A stretch of 64,000 nucleotides of DNA from Halomonas binhaiensis (lineage in GTDB: Bacteria > Pseudomonadota > Gammaproteobacteria > Pseudomonadales > Halomonadaceae): positions 1,674,001-1,738,000 of the forward strand of contig NZ_CP038437.2 of NCBI RefSeq assembly GCF_008329985.2, given 5' to 3'. Below are positions 28,737-37,700 of the stretch, in pieces (positions within the stretch are counted from its first letter, which is position 1; every line of letters starts with the position of its first letter). A model generated the notes under the pieces. It saw only the letters and a program-made list of their open reading frames with translations, was not told where the DNA came from and made no database searches. The position numbers and the translations under genes are program-made.

Positions 28737-30937
28737 GGCTGACCGCTGAGCAGCATGCCGTCGTCATGCACGGGAGCGGCCATGCTCGGGTCGCCGCAGT
28801 GGCTGGGGCTGGCAAGACCACGACACTGGTGGCACGTGTGCTGCAACTGCTGGAGCAGGGTGTCTCCCCCCGTCGCATCATGGTGCTGATGTTCAACCGC
28901 AGTGCTCGCGAGGATTTTCAGCGGCGACTTTCTCTCATGGCTCCTGCTGGCGCCGAGCTTCCCGATGTGCGTACCTTTCACTCGCTAGGCCATCGGCTGA
29001 GTCAAAGCCTGACCCGCTGGGGGGCACTGGAAGCGCGTCAACTGCTGACCGCTGACTGGCAACTGGAGCGTCTATTACGCCAGGCAACCATCGAAACCCT
29101 GACAGGGCAGGAGGATGACCGGGATAGTGCCCTGGAGAGCGATAGACTGGAGGAGCTGGCCCATTTCTGTAGCCTGGTCAAAGCGGAAGTGGAAGACCCC
29201 GCGCTGCTCTACGAACGCCTGGCGCTGGGGGAGGGAACTGGCCATTTTGTTGAGGCCTACCACCGGGTTGAAGCCCTGATGGCCGACCACCGAGTGATGA
29301 CCTATTCCGATCTGCTTTATCGGCCGCTCAAGGCGCTGGAGTCTGATAGCGGATTGTGCCGCCGGGTTCAGGGATTTCTTGACCACGTCATTATCGACGA
29401 ATACCAGGATATCAACGCTGTCCAGCAACGCCTGCTGGCTGTGCTGACAGGCTCCGAGGCTGGTTGTGCCGCGTCTGTGATGGCAGTTGGCGATGCCAAT
29501 CAGTGTATCTATGAATGGCGGGGTGCTCACCCTGATGCCATGCTCGATACCTTCACCCGGATTTTCGGGAAGGGGCGTGACTACCCGCTGTCGACGACGT
29601 TTCGCTATGGACACGCATTGGCCCTGGCTTCCAACCATGCCATCGCGGCCAATCGCCGCCAGACGAGCCAGCTATGCGTGGCAGTCGACAACAACCCCGA
29701 TACCCGGGTGATGCTCAAGCGCGGCAATAGCGCTTTTCTCGAGACCTTGGCCGAGTGGCAAAAGGAAGGACGACGGCTGAATGAGGCTTGTTTGCTGGTG
29801 CGCAGCTGGACGCTGTCGGTACCTATGCAACTGGCGCTACTGCGTGAGGGCATACCTTTCCGCATGGCCAGGGAAGATCGTTTCGTATTCCGCCTTCCCC
29901 TTGTTGAAGCGCTGGCAGGATATCTGTCATTGGCATTGGAGCCGGCAGGATTGCGTGATCCTGCTCACTTGCTGCTGGTATTTTCCCAGCCGACCTGCTT
30001 CGTACCGCGAGAGACCCTGGCGGCATTGACATTGCACCTGGCAGAAACGCAGCGCTGGCCGGCATCCAGTGATCCACTGCTGAGTCGCCTCAAGCCCCAT
30101 CAGAAACGCACGCTGAAGAAGCGTTGGACACTGCTTTGTGAGCTGCCAAAGTTGGCTCGTTTGCGCCCGGATGCCTTGCTCCAGCACGTGGTGGATGAAG
30201 TCGAGGCTGAAAAAGTGCTCAAGCGTGCGGCTGTGCGACGGGACAAGGGAGAAGAGGATATTCGCCTGTTAGATGTGCTGATCGAGCAGGCGAGGGAAGT
30301 GGGGGATCTGGCAGCGTTTATCGAACAGCTTCGGCGTCCGGTGGAAAGCAGTGATGATGGCGTGTTGATCAGCACAGTGCACGGTGCCAAGGGCCTGGAG
30401 TGGCCACTGGTGGTGGTCGGGGCAGTAAATGAAGAGGACTTTCCGCATTACAGTCGTGACAACCCTCTGGATGCAGAACGCCTGGAGCAGGAACGGCGTC
30501 TTTACTATGTCGCCATCACGCGGGCCATAGAGCAGTTGGTCATCATGCATGATCTTGGCGAACACCGTCCCAGTCGTTTCCTGGCGGAAACCGCGGTCAC
30601 CGATGCGATGAACGTGGCCAGAGCTCTGGCGCCGCCGGCTTCCTCCTCACTCGAGGCATTGAAAGTCACTCGTCCCCAATTGGTGGAACGCTATCTGGCT
30701 GCCATTGGGCGTGAGCTTACTGTCGAGGCTTTGCCTGGGCAACGCACGAACGGCATGCAGCCTCCTGAGGTGGATTTCAGTGTTGGCGAACGGGTGCGTC
30801 ATGGCGTATTCGGGGAGGGGGAAGTCAGCGTTGTTGAAGGAGATCCCGCCAATCCAGTGATCGAAGTGCTGTTCGACCATGCCGGCAAGCGGCGCCTGAT
30901 TGCCCGACGCGCCCCCATCGAACGCTTGGCGCTGTAG
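28733..30937 (+). CDS. UvrD/Rep-family DNA helicase with C-terminal UvrD-type Tudor-like domain
   Basis: Superfamily 1A helicase, 734 aa. Motif I AGAGKTTTL near residue 26, motif II IIDEYQDIN, motif III GDANQCIYEWRGA, motif V VHGAKGLEW and motif VI YVAITRA are all intact, so it should be active. The C-terminus (FSVGERVRHGVFGEGEVSVV) is the small beta domain seen at the end of UvrD and PcrA, which contacts RNA polymerase in those proteins. It is not the canonical uvrD, whose N-terminus differs. The overlap with the DUF1285 gene suggests a shared expression unit. Confidence 0.88.
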   Translation: MRLTAEQHAVVMHGSGHARVAAVAGAGKTTTLVARVLQLLEQGVSPRRIMVLMFNRSAREDFQRRLSLMAPAGAELPDVRTFHSLGHRLSQSLTRWGALEARQLLTADWQLERLLRQATIETLTGQEDDRDSALESDRLEELAHFCSLVKAEVEDPALLYERLALGEGTGHFVEAYHRVEALMADHRVMTYSDLLYRPLKALESDSGLCRRVQGFLDHVIIDEYQDINAVQQRLLAVLTGSEAGCAASVMAVGDANQCIYEWRGAHPDAMLDTFTRIFGKGRDYPLSTTFRYGHALALASNHAIAANRRQTSQLCVAVDNNPDTRVMLKRGNSAFLETLAEWQKEGRRLNEACLLVRSWTLSVPMQLALLREGIPFRMAREDRFVFRLPLVEALAGYLSLALEPAGLRDPAHLLLVFSQPTCFVPRETLAALTLHLAETQRWPASSDPLLSRLKPHQKRTLKKRWTLLCELPKLARLRPDALLQHVVDEVEAEKVLKRAAVRRDKGEEDIRLLDVLIEQAREVGDLAAFIEQLRRPVESSDDGVLISTVHGAKGLEWPLVVVGAVNEEDFPHYSRDNPLDAERLEQERRLYYVAITRAIEQLVIMHDLGEHRPSRFLAETAVTDAMNVARALAPPASSSLEALKVTRPQLVERYLAAIGRELTVEALPGQRTNGMQPPEVDFSVGERVRHGVFGEGEVSVVEGDPANPVIEVLFDHAGKRRLIARRAPIERLAL

Positions 30938-30967
30938 TTTTTATCCGGCTTTCATCCAGGCCTGGTT

Positions 30968-31026
30968 CTTGTCCTGGCCTGCTTCCTGCTTCCTGCTTCC
31001 GGTTTTGGCTTGGCCCTTGTCCTGGC
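30968..31026. repeat. Short repeats between the helicase and sulfurtransferase genes
   Basis: Two copies of CTTGTCCTGGC (30968-30978, 31016-31026) flank a 7-bp array GCTTCCT, GCTTCCT, GCTTCCG (30981-31001). The region starts about 30 bp after the helicase stop. Confidence 0.75.
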
Positions 31027-31099
31027 TAGTCATATGCTGAGTTAGTGCATATTCTGAGACAGTGCTCGAAATGGCGCCTTGTGATAACCAGGAGTTTCC

Positions 31100-31930
31100 A
31101 TGTCATTCCCGCTGATTCAAGCTGCCGAGCTGCATGATGCCTTGGCAAGTGATCACCCCCCACTGGTATTGGATTGCCGTTTCCGCTTGATGGATCCAGG
31201 AGAAGGGCATGCACTATGGCGTCAGGGCCATATCCCTGGCAGTCATTACCTGAGCCTGGATGAGGATCTTTCCGCAAGGCAAGGAGGTGGCCGCCATCCT
31301 TTGCCGAGCAAGATGGCCTTTTCCGCCACGTTGCGTCGCCTGGGGCTGAGCCCAGAGCGTCCTGTCGTGGTGCTTGATGACATGGGTGGCCAGCTGGCTG
31401 CGGCACGGGCATGGTGGATGCTGGCGCATTGGGCTGGGCATCCGGCGGTGCGCCTTCTCGATGGTGGCCTGGCAGCATGGACGGCCAGCGGAGGAGTGCT
31501 GCAAAGCGGGGATGTGCCCCAGCCAGAACCATCTGCCTGGCAACCTCTGTTCAATGATGCGGGCCTGATTGCCTTGGATGATGTAGCACAAAGTACCGCG
31601 CTCAAGGTGGACGCTCGTGCCGGTGAACGTTTCCGTGGCGAGGTGGAGCCTCTGGACCCCCGTCCGGGCCACATTCCCGGCGCCGTCAACCGCCCTTGTT
31701 CGGAGAACCTTGTGGATGGTTGCTTCAAGGAACCGGCCCAGTTGGACCGGGAGTTGCCTGTTGCCGATGAAGTGATCGCCTACTGCGGCTCAGGCGTCAC
31801 AGCTTGCCATAATCTGCTCGCCTATGAGGTGGCGGGGCGTCCGCTTCCCCGCTTGTATGTCGGCTCATGGAGCGAGTGGAGCAGTGATCCTGCAAGACCT
31901 GCTGAACTGGGTGAACCAGGCCATTCTTGA
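31100..31930 (+). CDS. Sulfurtransferase with two rhodanese domains (SseA-like)
   Basis: Transfers sulfur from 3-mercaptopyruvate or thiosulfate to an acceptor. The N-terminal rhodanese domain (LVLDCRFRLMDPGEGH) is inactive. The C-terminal domain has the active-site loop CGSGVTAC with its catalytic cysteine. That loop sequence resembles mercaptopyruvate sulfurtransferases more than thiosulfate ones, but the substrate is inferred. Length 276 aa. CAGGAG precedes the ATG at 31100. Confidence 0.88.
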   Translation: MSFPLIQAAELHDALASDHPPLVLDCRFRLMDPGEGHALWRQGHIPGSHYLSLDEDLSARQGGGRHPLPSKMAFSATLRRLGLSPERPVVVLDDMGGQLAAARAWWMLAHWAGHPAVRLLDGGLAAWTASGGVLQSGDVPQPEPSAWQPLFNDAGLIALDDVAQSTALKVDARAGERFRGEVEPLDPRPGHIPGAVNRPCSENLVDGCFKEPAQLDRELPVADEVIAYCGSGVTACHNLLAYEVAGRPLPRLYVGSWSEWSSDPARPAELGEPGHS

Positions 31931-31973
31931 GCGGTTTCAATTCTTGAGTCGGTTCAATTCTAGTTTCGGCTCA
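31923..31973. repeat. 17-bp tandem repeat, three copies, covering the sulfurtransferase stop
   Basis: Units ATTCTTGAGCGGTTTCA, ATTCTTGAGTCGGTTCA and ATTCTAGTTTCGGCTCA are contiguous. The first unit contains the last codons and TGA stop of the sulfurtransferase gene. No classical terminator was found in this convergent junction. Confidence 0.85.
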
Positions 31974-32037
31974 ATGCGGTTGGCGAATGGGGAGGTTATC
32001 CCTATTCGCCATGCCATGCAGGCGCTGTCACTGCCAA

Positions 32038-33264
32038 TCATGGATGTTCCGGCTTTTCGGCCTGTCGTTCGGGTTCATGCTGGGTACGGGCCAACAGCAT
32101 GGCATTGGCTGTATTGCCCATCACGTTTAGTGCAGTACGAAAACCATCCGTGAAACGATCAACGCCTGCCACGACTGCGACACCTTCCAATGGCAGTCCT
32201 GCCGCGGAAAGTACCGTGCTCATTGCCACCAGGCCTGCACCGGGAACACCTGCGGTAGAGAACGATACCAGGAGTCCTGTGGCGAAGATGGTGATCATCA
32301 GTGGGAGAGTGACATCAACGCCGAACAGTTGAGCGACAAACAGGGCATTGAACCCCTGTAGCACGGCAGCGCCGTCGCGCTTCAATGCGGTACCGAACGG
32401 TAGGGCGAAGGCGCTCAGTTGATGAGGCGCACCATAGGCTTCAGCATTTTTCAGCGCGATGGGCAGGGCAGCATTGGAGCTTGCCGTGCCTAATGCAAAG
32501 CTGAGAGATTCGCTGAAGTGCCTTAGATAAGCGCCGGAACGTGCGCCTGCCAATGCCAATATGGCCAGGTAGAATAGGGCCATGCCACCAAGTGCCAGCA
32601 GCAGACCAAAGACATAGAGGCCGAGCTTGATCAGCAGCTCCAGTCCTTGGCTGGCAACCACCGATGCGATCAAGGCAAAGACACCGATTGGCGCTAGCTT
32701 CAACACCATTGACAATATCTTGAGCGTGATGTGGTAGCCACTCTCCAGTGTCTTGATGAAGGACTGGCTCTGTTCGGGTAACTGGCGTGCAGCGATCCCC
32801 ACAAGCGCTGCAGCGATGATGATCTGCAGCAGGTTGGCATCCGCCAAGGCCTCAAAGGGGTTCCTGGGAACCAGCCCGACCAGCCATTGGCTCAGTGGTA
32901 CTGGGTCCTTGGCCTCGATGCTGGCTTGCCCTACATCGCCGAGACCCAGGCCTGGTGTCAGCCATGCTGCCACGGCCATGCCGATGGCGAGTGCCACCGC
33001 ACTAGTGATGATATACAGCACCAGCAGCTTGCCTGCATAGTGCGTCACATGTTCATCGCGCTCTACCTGAGTGAAGCTCAGTACCAGAGCACAAAACACC
33101 ATCGGCACCACAATGAATTGCAGCAGGCGCAGGAATACCTGGCCTGCAGGGGCGAGGATATGGTGGTCGATCAGTGGCACCCATTGTGGCACCAGCAGGT
33201 TGATGGCGCCTCCAGCTGCGACACCCAGTATCAATGCCAGCAGTATTTGGCGGGTGTGGGTCAT
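32038..33264 (-). CDS. Dicarboxylate/amino acid:cation symporter (DAACS family)
   Basis: Membrane carrier that takes up dicarboxylic or neutral amino acids with Na+ or H+. Eight or so hydrophobic segments with two re-entrant loops fit the family. The serine-rich motif appears as TASSNAALPIAL, and the TM7-HP2 region as GTALKRDGAAV and STAGVPGAGLV, then GVDRFTDGFRTALNV. Substrate cannot be set from sequence. I start at 33264, giving MTHTRQILLALILG, with GGAGG upstream. Length 408 aa. Confidence 0.9.
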   Translation of the reverse strand: MTHTRQILLALILGVAAGGAINLLVPQWVPLIDHHILAPAGQVFLRLLQFIVVPMVFCALVLSFTQVERDEHVTHYAGKLLVLYIITSAVALAIGMAVAAWLTPGLGLGDVGQASIEAKDPVPLSQWLVGLVPRNPFEALADANLLQIIIAAALVGIAARQLPEQSQSFIKTLESGYHITLKILSMVLKLAPIGVFALIASVVASQGLELLIKLGLYVFGLLLALGGMALFYLAILALAGARSGAYLRHFSESLSFALGTASSNAALPIALKNAEAYGAPHQLSAFALPFGTALKRDGAAVLQGFNALFVAQLFGVDVTLPLMITIFATGLLVSFSTAGVPGAGLVAMSTVLSAAGLPLEGVAVVAGVDRFTDGFRTALNVMGNTANAMLLARTQHEPERQAEKPEHP

Positions 33265-33595
33265 GAAGCCTCCGAGAGCTGAGCAAAGGAAACGGCCCTG
33301 ACTCACCATGGGCAGTTCCGCCGATGCAGGACAGAACAGTATCTGGCCGAAGGTAGTATCTATCCAGGAATAGGTGGCCTAGAAACAGGTATCAGGGTTG
33401 CAGGTAGTTCGCGGGCATACTATTGGGGCAAGGGTGGAATAACTCAAGTGGCATTTTATGCTTTATGGTTATTAAGGCTTTGCTAGATCGAGCGTAGGGC
33501 CGAAATAATACGGATCAGGCTAGAAGCCTGACCCGTATTGTCGCGACAAGGGATGTTCTGCTTGCCGGGATAGCCCCTACATGTTGAGAAGGGAC
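33265..33595. other. Gap between etfD and the symporter gene
   Basis: A 331-bp space upstream of the symporter and downstream of etfD, both on the minus strand. It holds the etfD terminator (33507-33539) and AT-rich sequence around 33440-33510 that probably includes the symporter promoter. No gene is seen. Confidence 0.7.
33507..33539 (-). terminator. Terminator after etfD
   Basis: AATACGG-TCAGGCT, loop AGA, AGCCTGA-CCGTATT with one internal mismatch. Read on the minus strand it is followed by an AT-rich stretch, so it should end the etfD transcript. Confidence 0.75.
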
Positions 33596-35263
33596 CTACA
33601 TATTGGGGTAGTTGGGACCGCCGCCGCCTTCCGGAGCAACCCAGGTGATGTTCTGTGCTGGGTCCTTGATGTCGCAGGTCTTGCAGTGGACACAGTTCTG
33701 GAAGTTGATCTGGAACTTGGCTTGTCCCTGATCATCCTCTACCACCTCGTAGACGCCCGCTGGGCAGTATCGCTGGGCAGGCTCGGCGTATTTGGGCAGA
33801 TTATCGCGGATCGGAATCTCGGTATCGGCCAGGCGCAGGTGACAGGGCTGATCTTCTTCGTGGTTGGTGTTCGACAGAAATACGGAAGAAGCCTTGTCGA
33901 AGGAGATCTTGCCGTCGGGCTTGGGATACTCGATCTTCTCGCACTCCGACGCCGGCTTGAGCGTGGCGAAGTCCGGATGAGTGTCATGCACGGTAGGCAG
34001 CTTCCCGCCAAGCAATTGATCGAGGAAGTTGTAAGCGCCACCGCCGACGGTGCCATATTTATGGATTGCTGGACCAAAGCTGGCGCTTTCCTGAAGCTCC
34101 TGATATGCCCAACTGGTTTCCCATCTGGTAGTGAAGTCGGCCAACTCCTGGCCACCTTCATCTCCGTCCGTGATGGCTTCGAAAACGCTTTCTGCCGCGA
34201 TCAGGCCAGACTTCATCGCAGTATGGATGCCCTTGATCTTGGCGAAGTTCAGGGTGCCGGCATCACAGCCGATCAGCAGGCCTCCAGGGAAGGTCATCTT
34301 CGGTAGGCTATTGATACCACCCTTGACTACGGCGCGCGCGCCATAGGCCACACGCTTGCCATCCTCCAGGTACTGCTTGAGAACAGGGTGGTGCTTCATG
34401 CGCTGGAATTCGTCGAAGGGCGACAGCCAGGGGTTCTGGTAGGCCAGGTCCATGATCAGGCCGACGACAACCTGCTGATTCTCTGCGTGATACAGGAACC
34501 AGCCGCCATGTGTATGCTTGTCCAGCGGCCAACCAGAGCCATGCAGGATCAGGCCGGGCTCATGCTTGTCGGCGGGTACATCCCACAGCTCCTTGAGGCC
34601 AATGCCGTAGTGCTGAGGATCCTTGCCGGCATCGAGTCCGTAGTGCTTGATCAGACGCTTGCCCAGATGGCCTCGGGCACCCTCGGCGAACAGCGTGTAC
34701 TTGGCGCGCAGTTCCATGCCAGGCATATGGCTGTCCTTGGGCTGACCGTCGGCGCCCACGCCCATGTCACCAATCAGAATGCCGCGCACCACGTCATCCT
34801 CGATGATAACTTCCTGGGCAGCGAATCCGGGAAAGACCTCGACACCCAGGCTTTCAGCCTGTTCTGCCAGCCAGCGACACAAGTTGCCAGCACTGATCAC
34901 GTAGCGGGTGATATCGCCGCCTGTGTTGTGCATGCTCTTGGGCACCAGAGCATTGGGCAGTTTCTGGGCCTTTTCGGCATCCTTGAGTAGATAGAGTTCA
35001 TCACGAACCGCTGGCGTGGTGAGGGGCGCGCCACGCTCTTCCCAGTCGGGGAAAAGCTCGAACAAGGCGCGGGGCTCAAGGATGGCACCTGACAGAATAT
35101 GAGCGCCTACCTCCGAGCCTTTTTCCACGACACATACCGTCAGTTCCTGTTCGGCTTCGTTGGCTTGCTGCATCAATCGGCAAGCCGCTGCCAGGCCGGA
35201 AGGGCCGGCTCCAACGATGACGACATCGAATTCCATAGTGTCGCGTTCTATTTGTTCTGTCAT
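33596..35263 (-). CDS. Electron transfer flavoprotein-ubiquinone oxidoreductase (ETF-QO)
   Basis: Membrane-bound FAD/4Fe-4S enzyme that passes electrons from reduced ETF to ubiquinone, linking fatty acid and amino acid oxidation to respiration. The FAD dinucleotide fold is VVIVGAGPSGLAAA near residue 14. The C-terminal 4Fe-4S domain has CPAGVYEV and NCVHCKTCDIKDP, then GGGGPNYPNM at the end. Length 555 aa, full size. The start at 35263 has GAGGAGGA upstream. It is divergent from etfBA across a 464-bp gap. Confidence 0.95.
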   Translation of the reverse strand: MTEQIERDTMEFDVVIVGAGPSGLAAACRLMQQANEAEQELTVCVVEKGSEVGAHILSGAILEPRALFELFPDWEERGAPLTTPAVRDELYLLKDAEKAQKLPNALVPKSMHNTGGDITRYVISAGNLCRWLAEQAESLGVEVFPGFAAQEVIIEDDVVRGILIGDMGVGADGQPKDSHMPGMELRAKYTLFAEGARGHLGKRLIKHYGLDAGKDPQHYGIGLKELWDVPADKHEPGLILHGSGWPLDKHTHGGWFLYHAENQQVVVGLIMDLAYQNPWLSPFDEFQRMKHHPVLKQYLEDGKRVAYGARAVVKGGINSLPKMTFPGGLLIGCDAGTLNFAKIKGIHTAMKSGLIAAESVFEAITDGDEGGQELADFTTRWETSWAYQELQESASFGPAIHKYGTVGGGAYNFLDQLLGGKLPTVHDTHPDFATLKPASECEKIEYPKPDGKISFDKASSVFLSNTNHEEDQPCHLRLADTEIPIRDNLPKYAEPAQRYCPAGVYEVVEDDQGQAKFQINFQNCVHCKTCDIKDPAQNITWVAPEGGGGPNYPNM

Positions 35264-35727
35264 TGAATGCTGTCCTCCTCGCAGGGGCTAGTCAGGACGC
35301 TGATTGGTCGGTCCCTACCACCAACGTCGAGTAATTTAAAACGGTCGTTTGCTTCTACATGTGACCCATGATAGGCATAATACCGTTGCCTAGCCATCCT
35401 TTCGATGGCTGTTTGATGCCAGGCGTCTCTGCAAGCAAGGATCAGGAGTTCTGTTCAGGATCCATCGAGCAATGGCTCGGTGAGCATGGCCCTGGTGGAA
35501 GGGGCCTGATAAAAGGTCTTGAGAAAGGCAGCATGATGAAGGCAGCCTGACGATGGTATAGAAAGGATTGTTGCCAGAGGCCAGGCTGTGGCAAATTGAA
35601 AGTGCTTCTACGATGCCTATCAAACGCTTGACTTAATGCGTCTAGTGGCATGACAAAAAGTTATATATCGGCAAGTCACATCGGTTACAAGAACCCCGGT
35701 TCCACCGGTGAACCAAGCGAGGACACT
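35264..35727. other. Divergent regulatory region between etfD and etfBA
   Basis: 464 bp with no confident gene. A PsrA-type palindrome lies near the etfD side. On the etfB side, CAAACGCTTGACT (35621-35633) combines a CAAAC half-site with a possible -35 TTGACT, but no well-spaced -10 is obvious. A 60-codon open frame at 35368-35550 lacks a ribosome site and a recognisable product. Confidence 0.6.
35339..35351. promoter_or_regulatory. PsrA-type operator candidate
   Basis: AAACGGTCGTTTG fits the pseudomonad PsrA consensus (G/C)AAAC-N2-4-GTTT(G/C), except for an A at the first position. It lies about 76 bp upstream of the etfD start. PsrA is a TetR-type fatty-acid-responsive regulator that acts on etf genes in Pseudomonas. 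Its presence in this organism is inferred. Confidence 0.55.
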
Positions 35728-36477
35728 ATGAAAGTACTCGTCGCGGTCAAACGCGTCATCGATTACAACGTCAAGATCCGGGTCAAGCCGGATCATTCCG
35801 ACGTCGATCTCACCAACGTCAAGATGGCCATGAACCCCTTCTGTGAGATCGCCGTGGAAGAAGCGGTTCGCCTCAAGGAAAAAGGCGTGGCCAGCGAAAT
35901 CGTGGCGGTGACCGTCGGTCCCAAGGCCGCTCAGGAACAGCTGCGCACCGCTCTGGCGCTGGGCGTCGACCGAGCCGTGCACGTGGAAACCGACGCGACG
36001 GTAGAGTCCCTCGCCGCGGCCAAGGCCCTGGCCAAGGTGGTCGAGGCTGAACAGCCGGGCCTGGTGATCCTGGGCAAGCAGGCCATCGACTCCGACAACA
36101 ACCAGGTCGGGCAGATGCTCGCGGCGTTGAGCGGTATGCCCCAGGCCACCTTTGCCTCGGAAGTAGTCGTTGAAGGCGACCAGCTCAAGGTCACCCGGGA
36201 AGTCGATGGCGGCCTGCAGACCCTGTCGCTCAGTCTGCCGGCGGTGGTCACGACCGACCTGCGGCTCAACGAGCCGCGCTACGCCAAGCTGCCGGACATC
36301 ATGAAGGCCAAGAAGAAGCCGCTGGAGGTCAAGACGCCGGCGGATCTGGGGGTGGATGTCGCCTCGCGCCTGACGCTGGTCAAGGTCGAGCCGCCGGCGG
36401 AGCGCCAGGCCGGCATCAAGGTGGGTTCCGTGGATGAGCTGGTCGACAAGCTCAAGAACGAAGCCAAAGTGATTTAA
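35728..36477 (+). CDS. etfB: Electron transfer flavoprotein beta subunit
   Basis: Small subunit of the FAD/AMP-containing ETF heterodimer that accepts electrons from acyl-CoA dehydrogenases. [20 protein letters not shown] opens the protein, and the beta-subunit signature appears near [31 protein letters not shown] start at 35728, which has GAGG upstream and matches the family; the longer open frame from 35650 is unlikely. Length 249 aa. It precedes etfA by 11 bp. The codon usage is more strongly C/G-ending than that of flanking genes. Confidence 0.95.
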   Translation: MKVLVAVKRVIDYNVKIRVKPDHSDVDLTNVKMAMNPFCEIAVEEAVRLKEKGVASEIVAVTVGPKAAQEQLRTALALGVDRAVHVETDATVESLAAAKALAKVVEAEQPGLVILGKQAIDSDNNQVGQMLAALSGMPQATFASEVVVEGDQLKVTREVDGGLQTLSLSLPAVVTTDLRLNEPRYAKLPDIMKAKKKPLEVKTPADLGVDVASRLTLVKVEPPAERQAGIKVGSVDELVDKLKNEAKVI

Positions 36478-36488
36478 GGGGAGATAGC

Positions 36489-37415
36489 ATGAGTATTCTG
36501 GTCCTTGCCGAACATCACGATGGCCAGCTGGCCGATGCGACGGCCCACGTGGTGGCGGCAGCACAGGCTATCGGTGGTGATATCGACGTCCTCGTCGCAG
36601 GCGAGAATGTAGCCGCCATTGCGGAGGCGGCAGCCTCGCTTGACGGCGTGAGCAAGGTGCGCGTGGCCGACCACGCCGTGTATGCGCATCAACTGGCCGA
36701 GCCCCTGGCGGATCTGCTCACGGCGATGGCCGGTGACTACAGCCATGTGCTGGCGGCGGCTTCCACCACGGGCAAGAACGTGCTGCCGCGCCTGGCGGCA
36801 CTGAAGGATGTGGCGCAGATTTCCGAGATCATTGCGGTCGTCAGCGCCGATACCTTCCAGCGTCCGATCTATGCCGGTAATGCCATTGCCACGGTGCAGA
36901 GCAGTGATGCGCTCAAGGTCATTACCGTGCGTCCCACGGCCTTCGATGCAGTGGGCCAAGGTGGTTCCGCGAGCGTCGAAGCTGTGGATGCCGTGGTCGA
37001 CAACACCCAGTCCCGCTTCGTTGGTGAAGAGCTGGCGCAGAGCGATCGTCCGGAGCTGGGAGCCGCCAAGGTGGTCATCTCGGGTGGGCGTGGTATGGGT
37101 AGCGGCGATAACTTCAAGCTGCTCGACGGGATTGCCGACAAGCTGGGCGCTGCCATCGGCGCCTCGCGCGCGGCGGTGGATGCCGGCTTCGTGCCCAACG
37201 ACATGCAGGTCGGTCAGACCGGCAAGATCGTGGCGCCGGAGCTGTACATCGCCGTCGGCATCAGCGGCGCCATCCAGCACCTGGCCGGGATGAAGGATTC
37301 CAAGGTCATCGTGGCGATCAACAAGGATGAAGAGGCGCCGATCTTCTCGGTGGCTGACTATGGTCTGGTGGCAGACCTGTTCGAGGCACTGCCCGAGCTT
37401 GAGAGCAAGCTGTAA
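36489..37415 (+). CDS. etfA: Electron transfer flavoprotein alpha subunit
   Basis: FAD-binding large subunit of ETF. The C-terminal domain shows [40 protein letters not shown] and [12 protein letters not shown], which bind FAD. Length 308 aa. It shares an operon with etfB and the same GC-rich codon usage. The gene ends in front of a run of 7-bp repeats and a strong hairpin. Confidence 0.95.
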   Translation: MSILVLAEHHDGQLADATAHVVAAAQAIGGDIDVLVAGENVAAIAEAAASLDGVSKVRVADHAVYAHQLAEPLADLLTAMAGDYSHVLAAASTTGKNVLPRLAALKDVAQISEIIAVVSADTFQRPIYAGNAIATVQSSDALKVITVRPTAFDAVGQGGSASVEAVDAVVDNTQSRFVGEELAQSDRPELGAAKVVISGGRGMGSGDNFKLLDGIADKLGAAIGASRAAVDAGFVPNDMQVGQTGKIVAPELYIAVGISGAIQHLAGMKDSKVIVAINKDEEAPIFSVADYGLVADLFEALPELESKL

Positions 37416-37422
37416 GCTTTAA

Positions 37423-37477
37423 GAGCTACGAGCTACGAGCTACGAGCTACGAGCTACGAGCTACGAGCTACGAGCTA
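37423..37477. repeat. 7-bp tandem repeat GAGCTAC, seven copies plus a partial
   Basis: Seven perfect contiguous copies at 37423-37471 followed by GAGCTA, starting 7 bases after the etfA stop. Period 7 is out of phase with codons, consistent with non-coding slippage. Confidence 0.95.
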
Positions 37478-37491
37478 GCTAAGAGAGCTAT

Positions 37492-37521
37492 CACCCCCGT
37501 CGGGATATCCCGGCGGGGGTG
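37492..37521 (+). terminator. Strong hairpin after etfBA
   Basis: CACCCCCG-T-CGGGATATCCCG-G-CGGGGGTG forms an almost complete 30-base inverted repeat with one mismatched pair. A GT-rich stretch follows. It is probably the etfBA terminator. Confidence 0.8.
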
Positions 37522-37590
37522 TTGTGTTTAGAGGGGGGTATTTTACTCCGTCGTTGATGCGGTGTGTCATGGGGAGGGAGTTGCTCTCAT

Positions 37591-37605
37591 TGATAATAAT
37601 TCGTG
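37591..37605. promoter_or_regulatory. Fur-box-like sequence upstream of the TonB operon
   Basis: TGATAATAATTCGTG matches the left half of the Fur 7-1-7 consensus (TGATAATNATTATCA) fully and the right half partly. It sits 95 bp before the first gene of a TonB-type operon, where iron control would be expected. Low-moderate support. Confidence 0.35.
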
Positions 37606-37700
37606 TTTCAGGTAGTGTTCCGGGCATCTTCGCGCAGCCATGAGCCGGGATGCTGTCCGGGGGAATGGGGCGCGTTCGAATGTATTGGAGGCGTAAGGTG

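Noticed and set aside
35620..37280. Long minus-strand open frames opposite etfB and etfA
   Set aside because: They mirror well-supported genes with strong GC3 bias, have no recognisable product and no fitting start signals.
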